Below are positions 26,264 to 35,363 of a stretch of DNA of 64,000 nt, one piece after another. Under the pieces are notes generated by a model that was not told the origin of the DNA, made no database searches, and worked only from the letters and a program-made list of their open reading frames with translations. The DNA is taken from positions 1 to 64,000 of the forward strand of contig CALCZU010000120.1 in assembly GCA_937903155.1 (NCBI GenBank). The letters run 5' to 3'. Source of the stretch: an uncultured Bdellovibrionales bacterium (GTDB lineage: Bacteria; Bdellovibrionota; FAC87; UBA2466). A program made the position numbers and the translations under genes. Within the stretch, counting starts at the first letter, position 1. Each line of letters begins with the position of its first letter.

Positions 26264-27735
26264 GCAGTTGCTCCCGTCATCCAAAGCCCCAACTCGCGCT
26301 CCGTGGCTTCGCTCGCTATTTTCTCTCCGGCAACCGATCCATGGTAGAGCACGATGACTCTATCCGAAAGGGCGAGGATTTCGTCGAGTTCCGACGAAAT
26401 GAGAAGAATTCCTTTTCCCTGGTTTTTAAGCGAGATCAAATGACTGTGAATAAATTCGATCGCTCCGATATCGACCCCACGAGTGGGATGACAGGCTACG
26501 AGGCAGGCAGCATTTTTTTCGGATTCGCGGCCCACAACTAGCTTTTGCTGGTTTCCTCCCGAAAGGCCCGAAAAAATCGCTTTGCAGTTTCGAGGACGGA
26601 CGTCAAAAGCTTCCATTACATTTTTTGCAAAATCCGAGATCTTAGTTTTAGAGAGAAGAACTTTTTCACGAAAGCGTGGAGATCGCTGTAAACCTAAAAT
26701 TGCGTTTTCTTCTACGGTAAATTCTAAGATAGCCGCTTGGGCGTGCCTATCGGGTGGGATCATTGCAAGGGGTAATGTCTTTCCCGCGACCGCGGTTTTT
26801 CCGTCGTAGCACAATTCTCCAGACTCTGGAAATCCGACGCCTGCAAGCAAGTCGGCAAGTTCCGCCTGGCCGTTTCCGTCGATGCCCGCGATCCCGACGA
26901 TTTCTCCTTTTTTAACGGAGAACGAGAGATTTTTCAGCTTGTCATAGCTAACATTTTTTAATTCTAAGATGGGATGGCTATCCGAAACATTCGTTTGGGT
27001 TTTTGGAAGCGGCTTTTGTTTGCGTCCAATAATTTTTTCTGCAAGTGAGTTCTCAGTTAAAGATTTTGTCTCGACGGTTTCAACGACGGCTCCGTGCCTC
27101 ATGACGGTCACAAATTCTGTCCACGAAAGGATTTCTTTGAGCTTATGGGTAATCAGTACAATCGTTTTGCCTTGTTGCTTTAGCGTTTTAAGCTTTGCAA
27201 AGAGCGAATCGACTTCCTGAGGGGTTAAAACGGCGGTCGGCTCGTCTAAAATCAGGGTTTCAGCTTTCCGATAAAGAAGTTTTAAGATTTCGACCTGCTG
27301 TTGAATCCCCACCGAAAGATCTTCGATCGTTGCTTCGAGGTCTAAATTGAAACCAAATTCTTTTTGGAGAAGCGAGAGTTCGGAAATAATTTCGCTGGGG
27401 TGAAGTCGAATACCTTCGGGCTCGGACCCTAGTACAATATTCTCCCAAACTTTTAACGTAGGAACGAGCATAAAGTGCTGGTGCACCATGCCTAATCCCC
27501 GTTGAATCGCATCTAAGGGAGATTTGAAATGTACTGGCTTTCCCTGGAAGAAAATTTCGCCTGAGTCGACGGGGTACATCCCGTAAAGAATTTTCATGAT
27601 CGTCGATTTGCCGGCGCCGTTTTCGCCGACAATTCCGTGCAGGCTGCCCTGATGAATAGAGAATGAAACGCCGTGATTGGCTTTTACTTCGCCAAACGTT
27701 TTAGAGACGTTTTCAAATCGTATCAGCTCAGCCAC
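26260..27735 (-). CDS. Nucleoside-type ABC importer ATPase (two domains)
   Basis: Tandem-domain ATPase of 491 aa. The N-terminal domain is canonical (Walker A GENGAGKST at about 35, signature LSVGIQQ, Walker B LILDEPTA). The C-terminal domain has a degenerate Walker A (GIDGNGQAE) and a Walker B ending CHPTRGVD, as usual for sugar and nucleoside importers of the RbsA/YufO type. It lies 12 bases after the binding-protein gene. Confidence 0.94.
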   Translation of the reverse strand: MAELIRFENVSKTFGEVKANHGVSFSIHQGSLHGIVGENGAGKSTIMKILYGMYPVDSGEIFFQGKPVHFKSPLDAIQRGLGMVHQHFMLVPTLKVWENIVLGSEPEGIRLHPSEIISELSLLQKEFGFNLDLEATIEDLSVGIQQQVEILKLLYRKAETLILDEPTAVLTPQEVDSLFAKLKTLKQQGKTIVLITHKLKEILSWTEFVTVMRHGAVVETVETKSLTENSLAEKIIGRKQKPLPKTQTNVSDSHPILELKNVSYDKLKNLSFSVKKGEIVGIAGIDGNGQAELADLLAGVGFPESGELCYDGKTAVAGKTLPLAMIPPDRHAQAAILEFTVEENAILGLQRSPRFREKVLLSKTKISDFAKNVMEAFDVRPRNCKAIFSGLSGGNQQKLVVGRESEKNAACLVACHPTRGVDIGAIEFIHSHLISLKNQGKGILLISSELDEILALSDRVIVLYHGSVAGEKIASEATERELGLWMTGATA

Positions 27736-27747
27736 AGGAATAATTGC

Positions 27748-28725
27748 TTACTTCTTATTGGTTTCGTAATAGTCCGGAACAATAATTTTCTTTTCGATGA
27801 TTTTCTTTTTCAGGTCGTTTGCGACTTTTTCGATTTCTGGAGTGAGAATCTTTCGGTTGTGTTCGTCGAGCGAATAGTCGACCATGCCTTCAGCAAGACC
27901 CACGGAGAATTCCCCTGCTTTAAACTGGTCTTTCATCGACTCTTCAATCGTTGTGCTGACGGCTAAATCTACTCGCTTCACCATTGAGGTGAGAATCTTA
28001 CCGGGCTTTACCCAGTTTTGATTTGAATCCACTCCGATAGCGAAAACTTTCTTTTCTTCAGCCGCATCAAAGACTCCTAGGCCTGAGGCGCCTGCCGCTT
28101 GAAAGATCACATCTGCTTTTTTTGAGATTTGAGAAAGTGCGAGCTCTTTTCCTTTCGTGGGATTTCTCCATGCATCCGTCGAAGAACCTACGTAGTTTGT
28201 AATGAGCTGAGCTTTCGGTTGGGTTGCAAGAATTCCGGCTTTGTAACCCATCTCGAAGCGACGGATGAGGGGAATATCCATTCCTCCGATAAATCCAACG
28301 ACTTTTGTTTTCGAAGCAAGCGCTGCGATCGCGCCCACTAAATAGGAGCCTTCTTGTTCTTTAAAAATTACAGACCGCACATTTGGTAGCGCTACGAGAG
28401 AATCGATAATCAAAAAGTGTGTTTTCGGAAATTGTTTTGCGACCTTTTCAATCGGGGTTTTCATGATAAAGCCGATTCCGATTACCAGGTCATAGCCATG
28501 TTGAGCAAAGGTTCTTAGGGAAGGCTCGAGGGCGGTATCATCGCTTGACTCAACGACTTTTAAATCGAAACCTAACTTTTTTTGAAGATCATTGGCCCCA
28601 TTATAGGCGGCGGAGTTGAAAGACTTATCGTCACGTCCTCCTTTATCTAAAACTAGACCTACCTTAAATGGCTTTGCGGATAGAGAAAAAGAAAGGAAAA
28701 GAAAACTAACGAGAATTAAACGCAT
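27748..28725 (-). CDS. BMP-family nucleoside-binding protein
   Basis: Periplasmic substrate-binding protein of the BmpA/Med/NupN family, 325 aa. A signal peptide (1-17, SLSA-KP) is cut by signal peptidase I; there is no lipobox, unlike many BMP proteins. GLVLDKGGRDDKSFNSAAYNG is the family's ligand-site motif, and FIGGMDIPLIRRFEMGYKAG is also conserved. GGAGG precedes the ATG. It heads the operon BMP-ATPase-permease-permease. Purine nucleosides are the usual ligands of the family; scavenging from prey or lysed cells is plausible but inferred. Confidence 0.92.
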   Translation of the reverse strand: MRLILVSFLFLSFSLSAKPFKVGLVLDKGGRDDKSFNSAAYNGANDLQKKLGFDLKVVESSDDTALEPSLRTFAQHGYDLVIGIGFIMKTPIEKVAKQFPKTHFLIIDSLVALPNVRSVIFKEQEGSYLVGAIAALASKTKVVGFIGGMDIPLIRRFEMGYKAGILATQPKAQLITNYVGSSTDAWRNPTKGKELALSQISKKADVIFQAAGASGLGVFDAAEEKKVFAIGVDSNQNWVKPGKILTSMVKRVDLAVSTTIEESMKDQFKAGEFSVGLAEGMVDYSLDEHNRKILTPEIEKVANDLKKKIIEKKIIVPDYYETNKK

Positions 28726-28866
28726 TGAATGCCTCCAAAACAGTTCTGAATCGAGTGATTTCCGTCGCCAACTTAGGGGGAATCCAGGGTTTCGTCAATA
28801 AATTCAAACGCTCATCTCCGCGCAAAAACCCGTTCTCAATTGACATGACTCAATGGGTCAATTTTG

Positions 28867-28878
28867 CGGGGACGGAGG
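28867..28878 (+). repeat. Solo partial copy of the transposase-end repeat
   Basis: CGGGGACGGAGG matches 12 of the 14 bases that bound the transposase at 35.6-36.6 kb. It lies in the 218-base divergent gap between the BMP gene and the Mla-type operon, which also holds a GGCCT/AGGCC palindrome (28916-28927). A possible -10 (TATCAT, 28931-28936) lies just before the ATPase ATG. Confidence 0.5.
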
Positions 28879-28943
28879 TAGAAAAAGACGGTCTTCGTAT
28901 TTGCCATTGGGTGGTGGCCTCCAGGCCTGCTATCATCTAGCAA

Positions 28944-29720
28944 ATGCCCGAACATGCTCTTGAATTACATCAGATCCGCTTTTCATTTCCAGAAGACGTT
29001 GTACCGGTTTTAAGTGATGTGAGCTTTCGCCTCAAACAGGGGGGTAAAGCCTCACTCATTGGGCCCTCGGGCTCTGGAAAGACCCTGCTTCTGAAAATTC
29101 TATCGGGCTTGTATGAAGTCTCATCAGGGACGGTAAAGCTATTTGACCAAGATCGGTCGACTCTTTCCAAACCTGAAAAGAAGCGAATTCATTCGGAGCT
29201 TTCAATGACTTTTCAAAGAAGCGGACTTTTTGATTCTTTGAGCGTTTCAGAGAATCTCGATTTTCCCTTAAGGGAATTAACTTCGTTATCGCGGTCCCAA
29301 CGGTTGGAAAAAATCGACTGGATTTTAGCGGAGGTAGGTTTGTTGGCGCAAAAAGCGCTCTTTCCTCATGAAATCAGCGGTGGAATGCAAAAGCGACTGG
29401 GGATTGCGCGTGCCCTCATCCTTTCTCCGAAGTTACTCTTATGTGATGACCCCACGGCCGGACTCGATCCCATTACTTCGAGCCAGATTCTGGATCTGAT
29501 TTTAAAGCTCGTTGCAGAAACGCAATCGACGTTGCTCGTCAGCACAAGTGATTTATTAGTCGCTCGAAAACTCAGTGAGCAAGGGGGAGAGTTGCATTTT
29601 CTTTTTGGCGGAAAGGTTCAATCTTTTCCGGATTGGAAAAGCCTATGGGAGAGTACGCTGCCGGCTCCGAAGCAATTTGTTCATGGTGAAACAACGGGTC
29701 CTCTAACGGAGAGAATATGA
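28944..29720 (+). CDS. Mla-type ABC ATPase 1, degenerate catalytic site
   Basis: ATPase of an MCE/Mla lipid transporter, 258 aa. Walker A (GPSGSGKT, 40-47) and the signature (ISGGM, 144-148) are intact. The Walker B reads LLLCDDP: the catalytic Glu is Asp169. The switch His is replaced by Ser202 (VSTSD instead of VSHD). It should bind ATP but hydrolyse it poorly in its own site, while its intact signature can serve the partner's site. It overlaps ATPase 2 by ATGA, implying a one-to-one heterodimer. Confidence 0.92.
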   Translation: MPEHALELHQIRFSFPEDVVPVLSDVSFRLKQGGKASLIGPSGSGKTLLLKILSGLYEVSSGTVKLFDQDRSTLSKPEKKRIHSELSMTFQRSGLFDSLSVSENLDFPLRELTSLSRSQRLEKIDWILAEVGLLAQKALFPHEISGGMQKRLGIARALILSPKLLLCDDPTAGLDPITSSQILDLILKLVAETQSTLLVSTSDLLVARKLSEQGGELHFLFGGKVQSFPDWKSLWESTLPAPKQFVHGETTGPLTERI

Positions 29721-30451
29721 TTGAGATTCGGGAGCTCTCTAAGAGTTTTGGAACTCGTAAGGTATTGGATAAAGTTTCATTTGAGGTGGGAGCTTCGGAA
29801 GTTGTTTTTGTCTTAGGGAAAAGTGGCGTGGGAAAGAGCGTTTTACTTAAAAACATCGTCGGTATTTTAGAGCCCGATTCGGGGAGTGTTCGAATCGAAT
29901 CGAAGACGGTCACATCGGATCGTGCCGTTTTGAAAGAAATTCGCAAAACTTGCGGGATGGTTTTTCAATTTCCGGCGCTGATCGATTCTCTTTCGGTGAA
30001 AGAGAACTTGAAACTGGGATTGAGAGGCCATCAAACGTTAGATTCTGAGGCATCAATGAATGAAAAGGCGATTTCGACATTGAAGCTTTGCGGGTTGCCG
30101 GAAAGTCTTCTTGAAAAGTTCCCTGCGGATTTGAGTTTTACGATGCAAAAACGAGTCAGCGTGGCTCGCGCCTTGGCGTTGGATCCTAAATTTCTTCTCT
30201 TTGATGAACCGACAACAGGATTGGACCCAGTGTTAACGGCGCAAACCAATGAGCTGATTAGGCATTTGGCGAAAGTTTCGCGGGTCGGAATTATTGTCGT
30301 CTCTCACGATATGACGAGTGCGATTCATTTTGCACATAAAATAATTTTACTAGAAGAGGGAAGGGTTGCGTTTTCGGGGGGTGGAGAAGAATTTCGAAAA
30401 TCAAAGGTGCCGCTCGCTGTTTCGTTTCTAAAGGAGGCTCATGTCTTCTAA
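29717..30451 (+). CDS. Mla-type ABC ATPase 2, degenerate signature motif
   Basis: Second ATPase of the operon, 244 aa. Walker A (GKSGVGKS, 34-41), Walker B with catalytic Glu164 (LLFDEPTTGLD) and switch His197 (VSHDM) are canonical. The ABC signature is LSFTM (139-143) instead of LSGGM. In a heterodimer this defective signature would face the already defective site of ATPase 1, leaving one good composite site. It ends 11 bases inside the first permease gene. Confidence 0.92.
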   Translation: MIEIRELSKSFGTRKVLDKVSFEVGASEVVFVLGKSGVGKSVLLKNIVGILEPDSGSVRIESKTVTSDRAVLKEIRKTCGMVFQFPALIDSLSVKENLKLGLRGHQTLDSEASMNEKAISTLKLCGLPESLLEKFPADLSFTMQKRVSVARALALDPKFLLFDEPTTGLDPVLTAQTNELIRHLAKVSRVGIIVVSHDMTSAIHFAHKIILLEEGRVAFSGGGEEFRKSKVPLAVSFLKEAHVF

Positions 30452-31220
30452 TTATTTTGTCGCCGGAATTCAGGAGATCGGTCAGGTCGCGATCTTTTTT
30501 ACCAGGCTGACAGGAATTTTTTTTAGAAAAGGCGTTCGTATTCGTGACATTGTTCACCAGATGTTTGAAGCCGGGGTTCGATCCGTTCCGATTACAGTGA
30601 CTTCAGGATTGTTTGTCGGCGCGATTATGGCCATTCAAATCAATGAGCAGCTAAAAGATTTTGGAGCTCAGAGTTTTTTAGGCGGGTTGACGACGAGCGT
30701 GACGATTCGAGACGTGGGTCCCGTCCTCATTGGGTTTTTACTTTCTGGTAAGGTCGGAGCCTATACGATTGCCGAACTTGGAACGATGAAAGTGACGGAT
30801 CAGGTGGCGGCTTTGGAGTGTCTCGGGATCGACGCGCTTGAGTTTATCGTTCTTCCTCGTTTGGTCGCGGTTTTTATTTCGAGCTTTTTACTCTTAGTTG
30901 TGGGTTTGACGTTAACTGTTTTTGGCGGCGCTTATTTTTCGATGTTAGCTCTCCAAATCAACGTTCAGAATTACATGAATAATGTGCCGCAACTGATTAC
31001 TACCGCGAGTATCGTTGTGGGCGTCGTGAAGAGTCTTTTGTTTGGAATGCTGATCGGAGTGATTAGCTGTTATAAAGGTTATACGACGGTCGGAGGTGCG
31101 GAAGGCGTTGGAAAATCAGTGAAGAACGGATCGGTTCTCATCCTTGTTTGGATTGTGATTTTAGATTTTGGCATCTCTACGCTGTCTCGTTTAATCCAAG
31201 AAATTTTCGGGGTTTTGTAA
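30441..31220 (+). CDS. MlaE-family permease 1
   Basis: Inner-membrane permease of an MCE lipid transporter, 259 aa with about five to six hydrophobic helices. GAYTIAELGTMKVTDQVAAL is the conserved coupling-loop motif of MlaE/YrbE. A perfect AAGGAGG lies 3 bases before the ATG. It differs clearly from permease 2, encoded directly after it, so the transmembrane unit is probably a heterodimer. Confidence 0.92.
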   Translation: MSSNYFVAGIQEIGQVAIFFTRLTGIFFRKGVRIRDIVHQMFEAGVRSVPITVTSGLFVGAIMAIQINEQLKDFGAQSFLGGLTTSVTIRDVGPVLIGFLLSGKVGAYTIAELGTMKVTDQVAALECLGIDALEFIVLPRLVAVFISSFLLLVVGLTLTVFGGAYFSMLALQINVQNYMNNVPQLITTASIVVGVVKSLLFGMLIGVISCYKGYTTVGGAEGVGKSVKNGSVLILVWIVILDFGISTLSRLIQEIFGVL

Positions 31221-32012
31221 ATGAGTGCTTATTTCGAAAGCTTAGGAAGACTAGTAATCGAAATTTTGACTCCAGTTTTTCGTTTTTTTGAGATTTTTAT
31301 CGAGCTATTTGTGATGCTTCCTGGCTTCTTTCTTAGAATTAACCGGCGCTTGGAACTTTTAATTCATGAGGTTTACAAAATTGGGGTCGAAAGCCTTCCG
31401 GTGATTGCGCTTTCTCTGACGTTTGTTGGGATTATGCTTATCTTAGAATTTTCTTTTCATATGAAGTTAGTTCTAAGACAGGATGAACTTGTTCCGGCTT
31501 TTTCGACGGTATTACTCTTAAGAGAAATTGGACCGATGGTGACGTGTCTTTTGCTTTCATCGCGTGTGGGTGCGGGAATGGCGGCGGAAGTTGGGATGAT
31601 GCGTTTGACTGAACAGATTGACGCTTTGAAAACACTTTCGATTCATCCCGTCGAGTATTTGGTCGTTCCGAAATGGATAGCGACTGTTTTCTCGGCGGTC
31701 GCGTTATCGGTGATTTCGGTGGGAGTCGCCATTATTGGAAGCGCTTCGCTTGCTTCTTTCAGCCTGAGCTACACGATGGGCGAATTTTTTAACACGATGT
31801 TTACTTTTGCGAAGTTTTACGATCTTATAGCATGTTGCGTAAAGGCATTTGTTTTCGGCTCGATCATTCCAATTGTGGCCTGTTATCAAGGGTTTTACTG
31901 CAAGAGAGGCAGTGATGGCGTCGGTAAAGCAGCGACACGATCGGTCGTAGTCAGTTCGATTCTCATCATCCTTCTCGATTTTGTTTTAACCTATCTGCTC
32001 TACGCAGTATAA
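31221..32012 (+). CDS. MlaE-family permease 2
   Basis: Second MlaE-type permease, 263 aa. It has an N-terminal amphipathic/interfacial helix, then the MlaE core with GAGMAAEVGMMRLTEQIDAL as coupling motif. The ATG follows the preceding stop directly with no spacer. The paired permeases recall mycobacterial YrbEA/YrbEB heterodimers. Confidence 0.92.
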   Translation: MSAYFESLGRLVIEILTPVFRFFEIFIELFVMLPGFFLRINRRLELLIHEVYKIGVESLPVIALSLTFVGIMLILEFSFHMKLVLRQDELVPAFSTVLLLREIGPMVTCLLLSSRVGAGMAAEVGMMRLTEQIDALKTLSIHPVEYLVVPKWIATVFSAVALSVISVGVAIIGSASLASFSLSYTMGEFFNTMFTFAKFYDLIACCVKAFVFGSIIPIVACYQGFYCKRGSDGVGKAATRSVVVSSILIILLDFVLTYLLYAV

Positions 32013-32049
32013 TAAGAGGAGTCCCTTCCTTTAAGACATCCCAAAAAAA

Positions 32050-32832
32050 ATGAGCACAAACACTAACAAACTGAGTAGAGAGTTTTGGGTTGGTACCCTT
32101 GTCATAGCGGTGATCGGATTAATGCTAGGTTTCGCCTGGGCGATGGGAGTCGTGGGCCCGTTTAAACGACAAGTGCGTTTTTACGTCTATTATAATTTTG
32201 CCGGTGGCGTTGAAGTGGGATCTCCGGTTCGGGTTTCGGGCGTTAAAGTCGGAAAAGTTTCTAAGATCGAATTTTTAGACAACGAAAATCTCAACAATGA
32301 AAGAATGGCTTTAAAGCTTTCCATCGATGTTGCAGACAATGCCTCGCGAATTGTTCGAAGTGATTCGAAGTTTTTTATCAATATGGCGGGGATTATCGGG
32401 GAACGATACATTGAGATCAGTCCTGGAAGTGCTGAAGGCACCCCCCTTGCTGAGAATACTAAAGTGCGCGGCGAAGATCCCCCACGAATTGATCAGCTTC
32501 TCTCTCAAGGGTATGGGGTTTTTGGTCGAGTGCAAGACTTCATGGAGCAAAATGAAGGCACGATTAAAAATTTCTTGGGTGAGCTCAATCAATTCATGGT
32601 GGATGCAGGTAAAATCATGAAGGGTAAAGATAAGGATCGTGTGATCCGATTGATTGAGAACCTCGCCAACGTCACCGAAGATGTGCATAAGCTCGCGAAA
32701 AAGATCGAGGACGAGCGGACGCAAAAGACCATTAATGAAATTTACGATCTTGTGCATCGGGCCCACCAGATAGATAGACCGATGCTTAAGCAATTCCTTC
32801 AGGAAGAAGGAATTCGAGCTCGTATCTTCTAA
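32050..32832 (+). CDS. MCE-domain protein (MlaD-like)
   Basis: Single-pass inner-membrane anchored periplasmic protein of 260 aa. One transmembrane helix lies at about 13-35, followed by one MCE domain (about 41-120: YYNFAGGVEVGSPVRVSGVKVGKV). A long helical C-terminal part (160-250) could extend across the periplasm. MCE proteins form hexameric rings around lipid tunnels. Only one MCE gene is present, so a homohexamer is likely. The start follows a 37-base gap with a weak RBS. Confidence 0.92.
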   Translation: MSTNTNKLSREFWVGTLVIAVIGLMLGFAWAMGVVGPFKRQVRFYVYYNFAGGVEVGSPVRVSGVKVGKVSKIEFLDNENLNNERMALKLSIDVADNASRIVRSDSKFFINMAGIIGERYIEISPGSAEGTPLAENTKVRGEDPPRIDQLLSQGYGVFGRVQDFMEQNEGTIKNFLGELNQFMVDAGKIMKGKDKDRVIRLIENLANVTEDVHKLAKKIEDERTQKTINEIYDLVHRAHQIDRPMLKQFLQEEGIRARIF

Positions 32833-32841
32833 GGGGAAACC

Positions 32842-33357
32842 ATGAAAATCTGGCTTTGCTTGGTAGTGTTATCGACACTTGCGTTTTCTGCTTCTGAGAA
32901 TTTGGAAGAGATTAAAATGAAAAAGCGATTCGGGATTGGATTTAGCGCTGCGGGTCCCTTGTCGGTCTTGGGAATCGAAGCGGATATTAATCTCACAGAA
33001 AATATTTCAGTCAGCGGCGGGATTGGAACAGGGCTCGATTACTCCACTTTGATGTTGAAAGCGAAATACTTTTTGTTGGGAGAACAAGTTTCACCTTACT
33101 TCGCCGCAGGCGTTGCAAGATGGTGGACGGACGGCACCAAAGAAAAATCGATCGGGCCCTCGGTGCTCTCCAATAAATTTTTAGAGAGTGGTGATTACTC
33201 TAAAGGATTTAACGTCTGGATGGTTTATCCGGCAATTGGCGTCCAGTTTTTACACCCCCTAGGTTTCTCGGTGTATGCCGAAGCGCAATATCTTTTTAAG
33301 CTTTTTAATTTCTCAAGCGGAACTTACGCGGGTCTCGGAGTTTACTGGTACTTCTAA
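32842..33357 (+). CDS. Outer-membrane barrel protein of the Mla-type operon
   Basis: A 171-aa protein with a signal peptide (1-17, AFSA-SEN) followed by alternating Gly/aromatic strands (FGIGFSAAGP, ISVSGGIGTGLDYS, SPYFAAGVARWW) and a C-terminal YAGLGVYWYF ending in Phe, the barrel-assembly signal. It is probably an 8-stranded barrel. It starts 9 bases after the MCE gene and overlaps the kinase gene by one base. No MlaA or MlaC is encoded nearby, so this barrel may be the outer-membrane partner; that is inference. Confidence 0.75.
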   Translation: MKIWLCLVVLSTLAFSASENLEEIKMKKRFGIGFSAAGPLSVLGIEADINLTENISVSGGIGTGLDYSTLMLKAKYFLLGEQVSPYFAAGVARWWTDGTKEKSIGPSVLSNKFLESGDYSKGFNVWMVYPAIGVQFLHPLGFSVYAEAQYLFKLFNFSSGTYAGLGVYWYF

Positions 33358-35315
33358 TGTGGAAAAACTTCTTTTCATATCTGAAAAAAGGTCGAAGGAG
33401 TCTTAAGACTCAGCTTGCGATCTACTTTCTTCCGATCTCGATTATTCCGATTTTAGGGATTAGTTTTTACGCCACTCGTGCCTACGAAGATACGACGACA
33501 GAATCGCTTTCAAGACGAGCAAAGTCTGAGCGCGATGCGATTATCGCAGAAATTGATAATTTTGAGTTGGATAATTTTGAAAAAGCCCGAAAGCTTGCGA
33601 AGCAAAAACGAATCGCCACATTTTTGAAGTCAAAAGATCTAGAAGGGCTTAAAGAACTTATCGATTCAAGCCCGAGTGAGGCCTTTGTTCGGTTTTATAG
33701 TAAAGAGGGAAAGTTTTTGATCCGTCGTGAGTCAGAGGCAGATAAACAGGTTCCTTACCTCAGTCGCGAAGCGAACCGAAAGGTGATGGAAGCGGGCGAG
33801 ACGATAAATCGTTTCTTTATCGAGAATAAAAAGGGGTTCAGCACGATTATCCGCGTTGCGGTGAAAGAAAATAATCAAGTTGTGGGAATTCTTGAAGAGG
33901 AAATCTTGTTTGCCGAGAAGGAGCTGGAAGAAATTAAAGTCAGAAGAAATCTGGATTTAGGAATTTTGAGTCGAAATTTTGAAGCGATGGCTTCGACGAT
34001 TGAAATCACTCCTGAAGCAGATAAAAATCTCCAGAGAAATTTCTTTCCCGCAACTCCCTCGGGTCTTTCGGTGGGAAGTACACTCACTCTGAAGGATGCA
34101 CGTTATACGGCATACCTTTTTGATTTACCTTCGCACCTTTCAAAAGATAGGTATTTTGGATATCTCGCGATTTTTTTGCCTTTGAATAATATTGACGCGG
34201 TTTCGACTCGTTTGAAATTGAACATGATTTTTGTGACGGTGTTACTGGTACTTGTTTTTGCACTTCTGATTTTTTTCTTTTCTAACCAAATCGTGAGCCC
34301 CATCGAAGTGCTCGTAAATGCGATGAAGAAGTTTAAAAGCGGGAAGGTGGAAGAGATCACAACGTTTGAGACGACGTACGAGATTGACTATTTGGTCCGA
34401 ACGTTTAACGAAATGACAAGAAATGTCGTCGCGACGAAACGCGCGTTGGAAGTGAAGTTAGAGGAACTTAAAAAGGCAAACATTGAGATTAAAACGACTC
34501 AGACGACACTTGTGCAATCGGCAAAGATGATTTCTCTGGGACAAATTGTAGCGGGTGTGGCCCACGAGCTGAATAACCCCATTGCTTTTATCTACAGCAA
34601 TATGCACCAAATGTCGGAATACGCCGACCGGATGCAAAAACTGATTGCTCAGTACCGCGAAATTCAATCCAAACTGAATGAGTCGGACCGCAAAAAAATC
34701 CAAAACTTGGAGACCGAACTTGAAATCGATTTCATGTTAAAAGACATGGAAGATATTATTCGAAGTGTCTTAGATGGAGCGAACCGTACAAAGGAAATTG
34801 TGACCGGTCTAAGAACGTTCTCTCGAATCGAGGATGCCCATTTTAGGCTTTCAGATGTTCACGAAGGGATTCGAAGCACCCTAAAACTTTTATCCAGTGA
34901 ACTGAAAAATCGAATTGTCGTACACGAAGAGTTTAAGCCTCTCCCGCAAATCGAGTGCAACCTATCTCAGCTCAATCAGGTCTTCATGAATATCCTCTCT
35001 AACTCCGCCCAAGCGATCGCCACCCGTGGTGAAATCTGGATCCGCACGCTCCAAGACGGCGAAAACATCCGCCTCGAATTCGAAGACTCCGGAAGCGGAA
35101 TCCCCGAAAACACCCTAGAAAAAATCTTCGACCCCTTCTTCACCACCAAAAAAGTGGGCCAGGGGACGGGGCTCGGCCTCAGCATCGCCTACGGCCTCAT
35201 CCAAAAGCATAACGGCACCATCCGCGTCGAGAGCCGGATGGGACAGGGAACAAAGTTTATTATTGAACTTCCCATTCATCAGCCAGGGAAACATTCTAAG
35301 GTTCAGACCGCTTGA
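33357..35315 (+). CDS. Membrane sensor histidine kinase coupled to the Mla-type operon
   Basis: A 652-aa kinase: TM1 about 21-43, periplasmic sensor (about 44-289, Cache-like helix then beta-rich), TM2 about 290-309, HAMP (310-362), coiled coil, H-box with His403 (AHELNNPIAF), N-box (NILSN, about 545-549) and G-box GTGLGL near 604. No receiver or response regulator is adjacent. Its ATG overlaps the barrel gene stop by one base, so it is translated with the lipid transporter. The 3' part (34.96-35.24 kb) has unusually C-rich third codon positions compared with the rest. Confidence 0.93.
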   Translation: MWKNFFSYLKKGRRSLKTQLAIYFLPISIIPILGISFYATRAYEDTTTESLSRRAKSERDAIIAEIDNFELDNFEKARKLAKQKRIATFLKSKDLEGLKELIDSSPSEAFVRFYSKEGKFLIRRESEADKQVPYLSREANRKVMEAGETINRFFIENKKGFSTIIRVAVKENNQVVGILEEEILFAEKELEEIKVRRNLDLGILSRNFEAMASTIEITPEADKNLQRNFFPATPSGLSVGSTLTLKDARYTAYLFDLPSHLSKDRYFGYLAIFLPLNNIDAVSTRLKLNMIFVTVLLVLVFALLIFFFSNQIVSPIEVLVNAMKKFKSGKVEEITTFETTYEIDYLVRTFNEMTRNVVATKRALEVKLEELKKANIEIKTTQTTLVQSAKMISLGQIVAGVAHELNNPIAFIYSNMHQMSEYADRMQKLIAQYREIQSKLNESDRKKIQNLETELEIDFMLKDMEDIIRSVLDGANRTKEIVTGLRTFSRIEDAHFRLSDVHEGIRSTLKLLSSELKNRIVVHEEFKPLPQIECNLSQLNQVFMNILSNSAQAIATRGEIWIRTLQDGENIRLEFEDSGSGIPENTLEKIFDPFFTTKKVGQGTGLGLSIAYGLIQKHNGTIRVESRMGQGTKFIIELPIHQPGKHSKVQTA

Positions 35316-35363
35316 TGAGTGTGTGACCGAACCTATATTATTGAGACAGGGGTAAAACCAAAA

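Noticed and set aside
28857..28930. Small palindromes in the gap before the Mla-type operon as an attachment site
   Set aside because: No integrase, tRNA or duplicated target is present; the only supported repeat there is the partial transposase-end motif.
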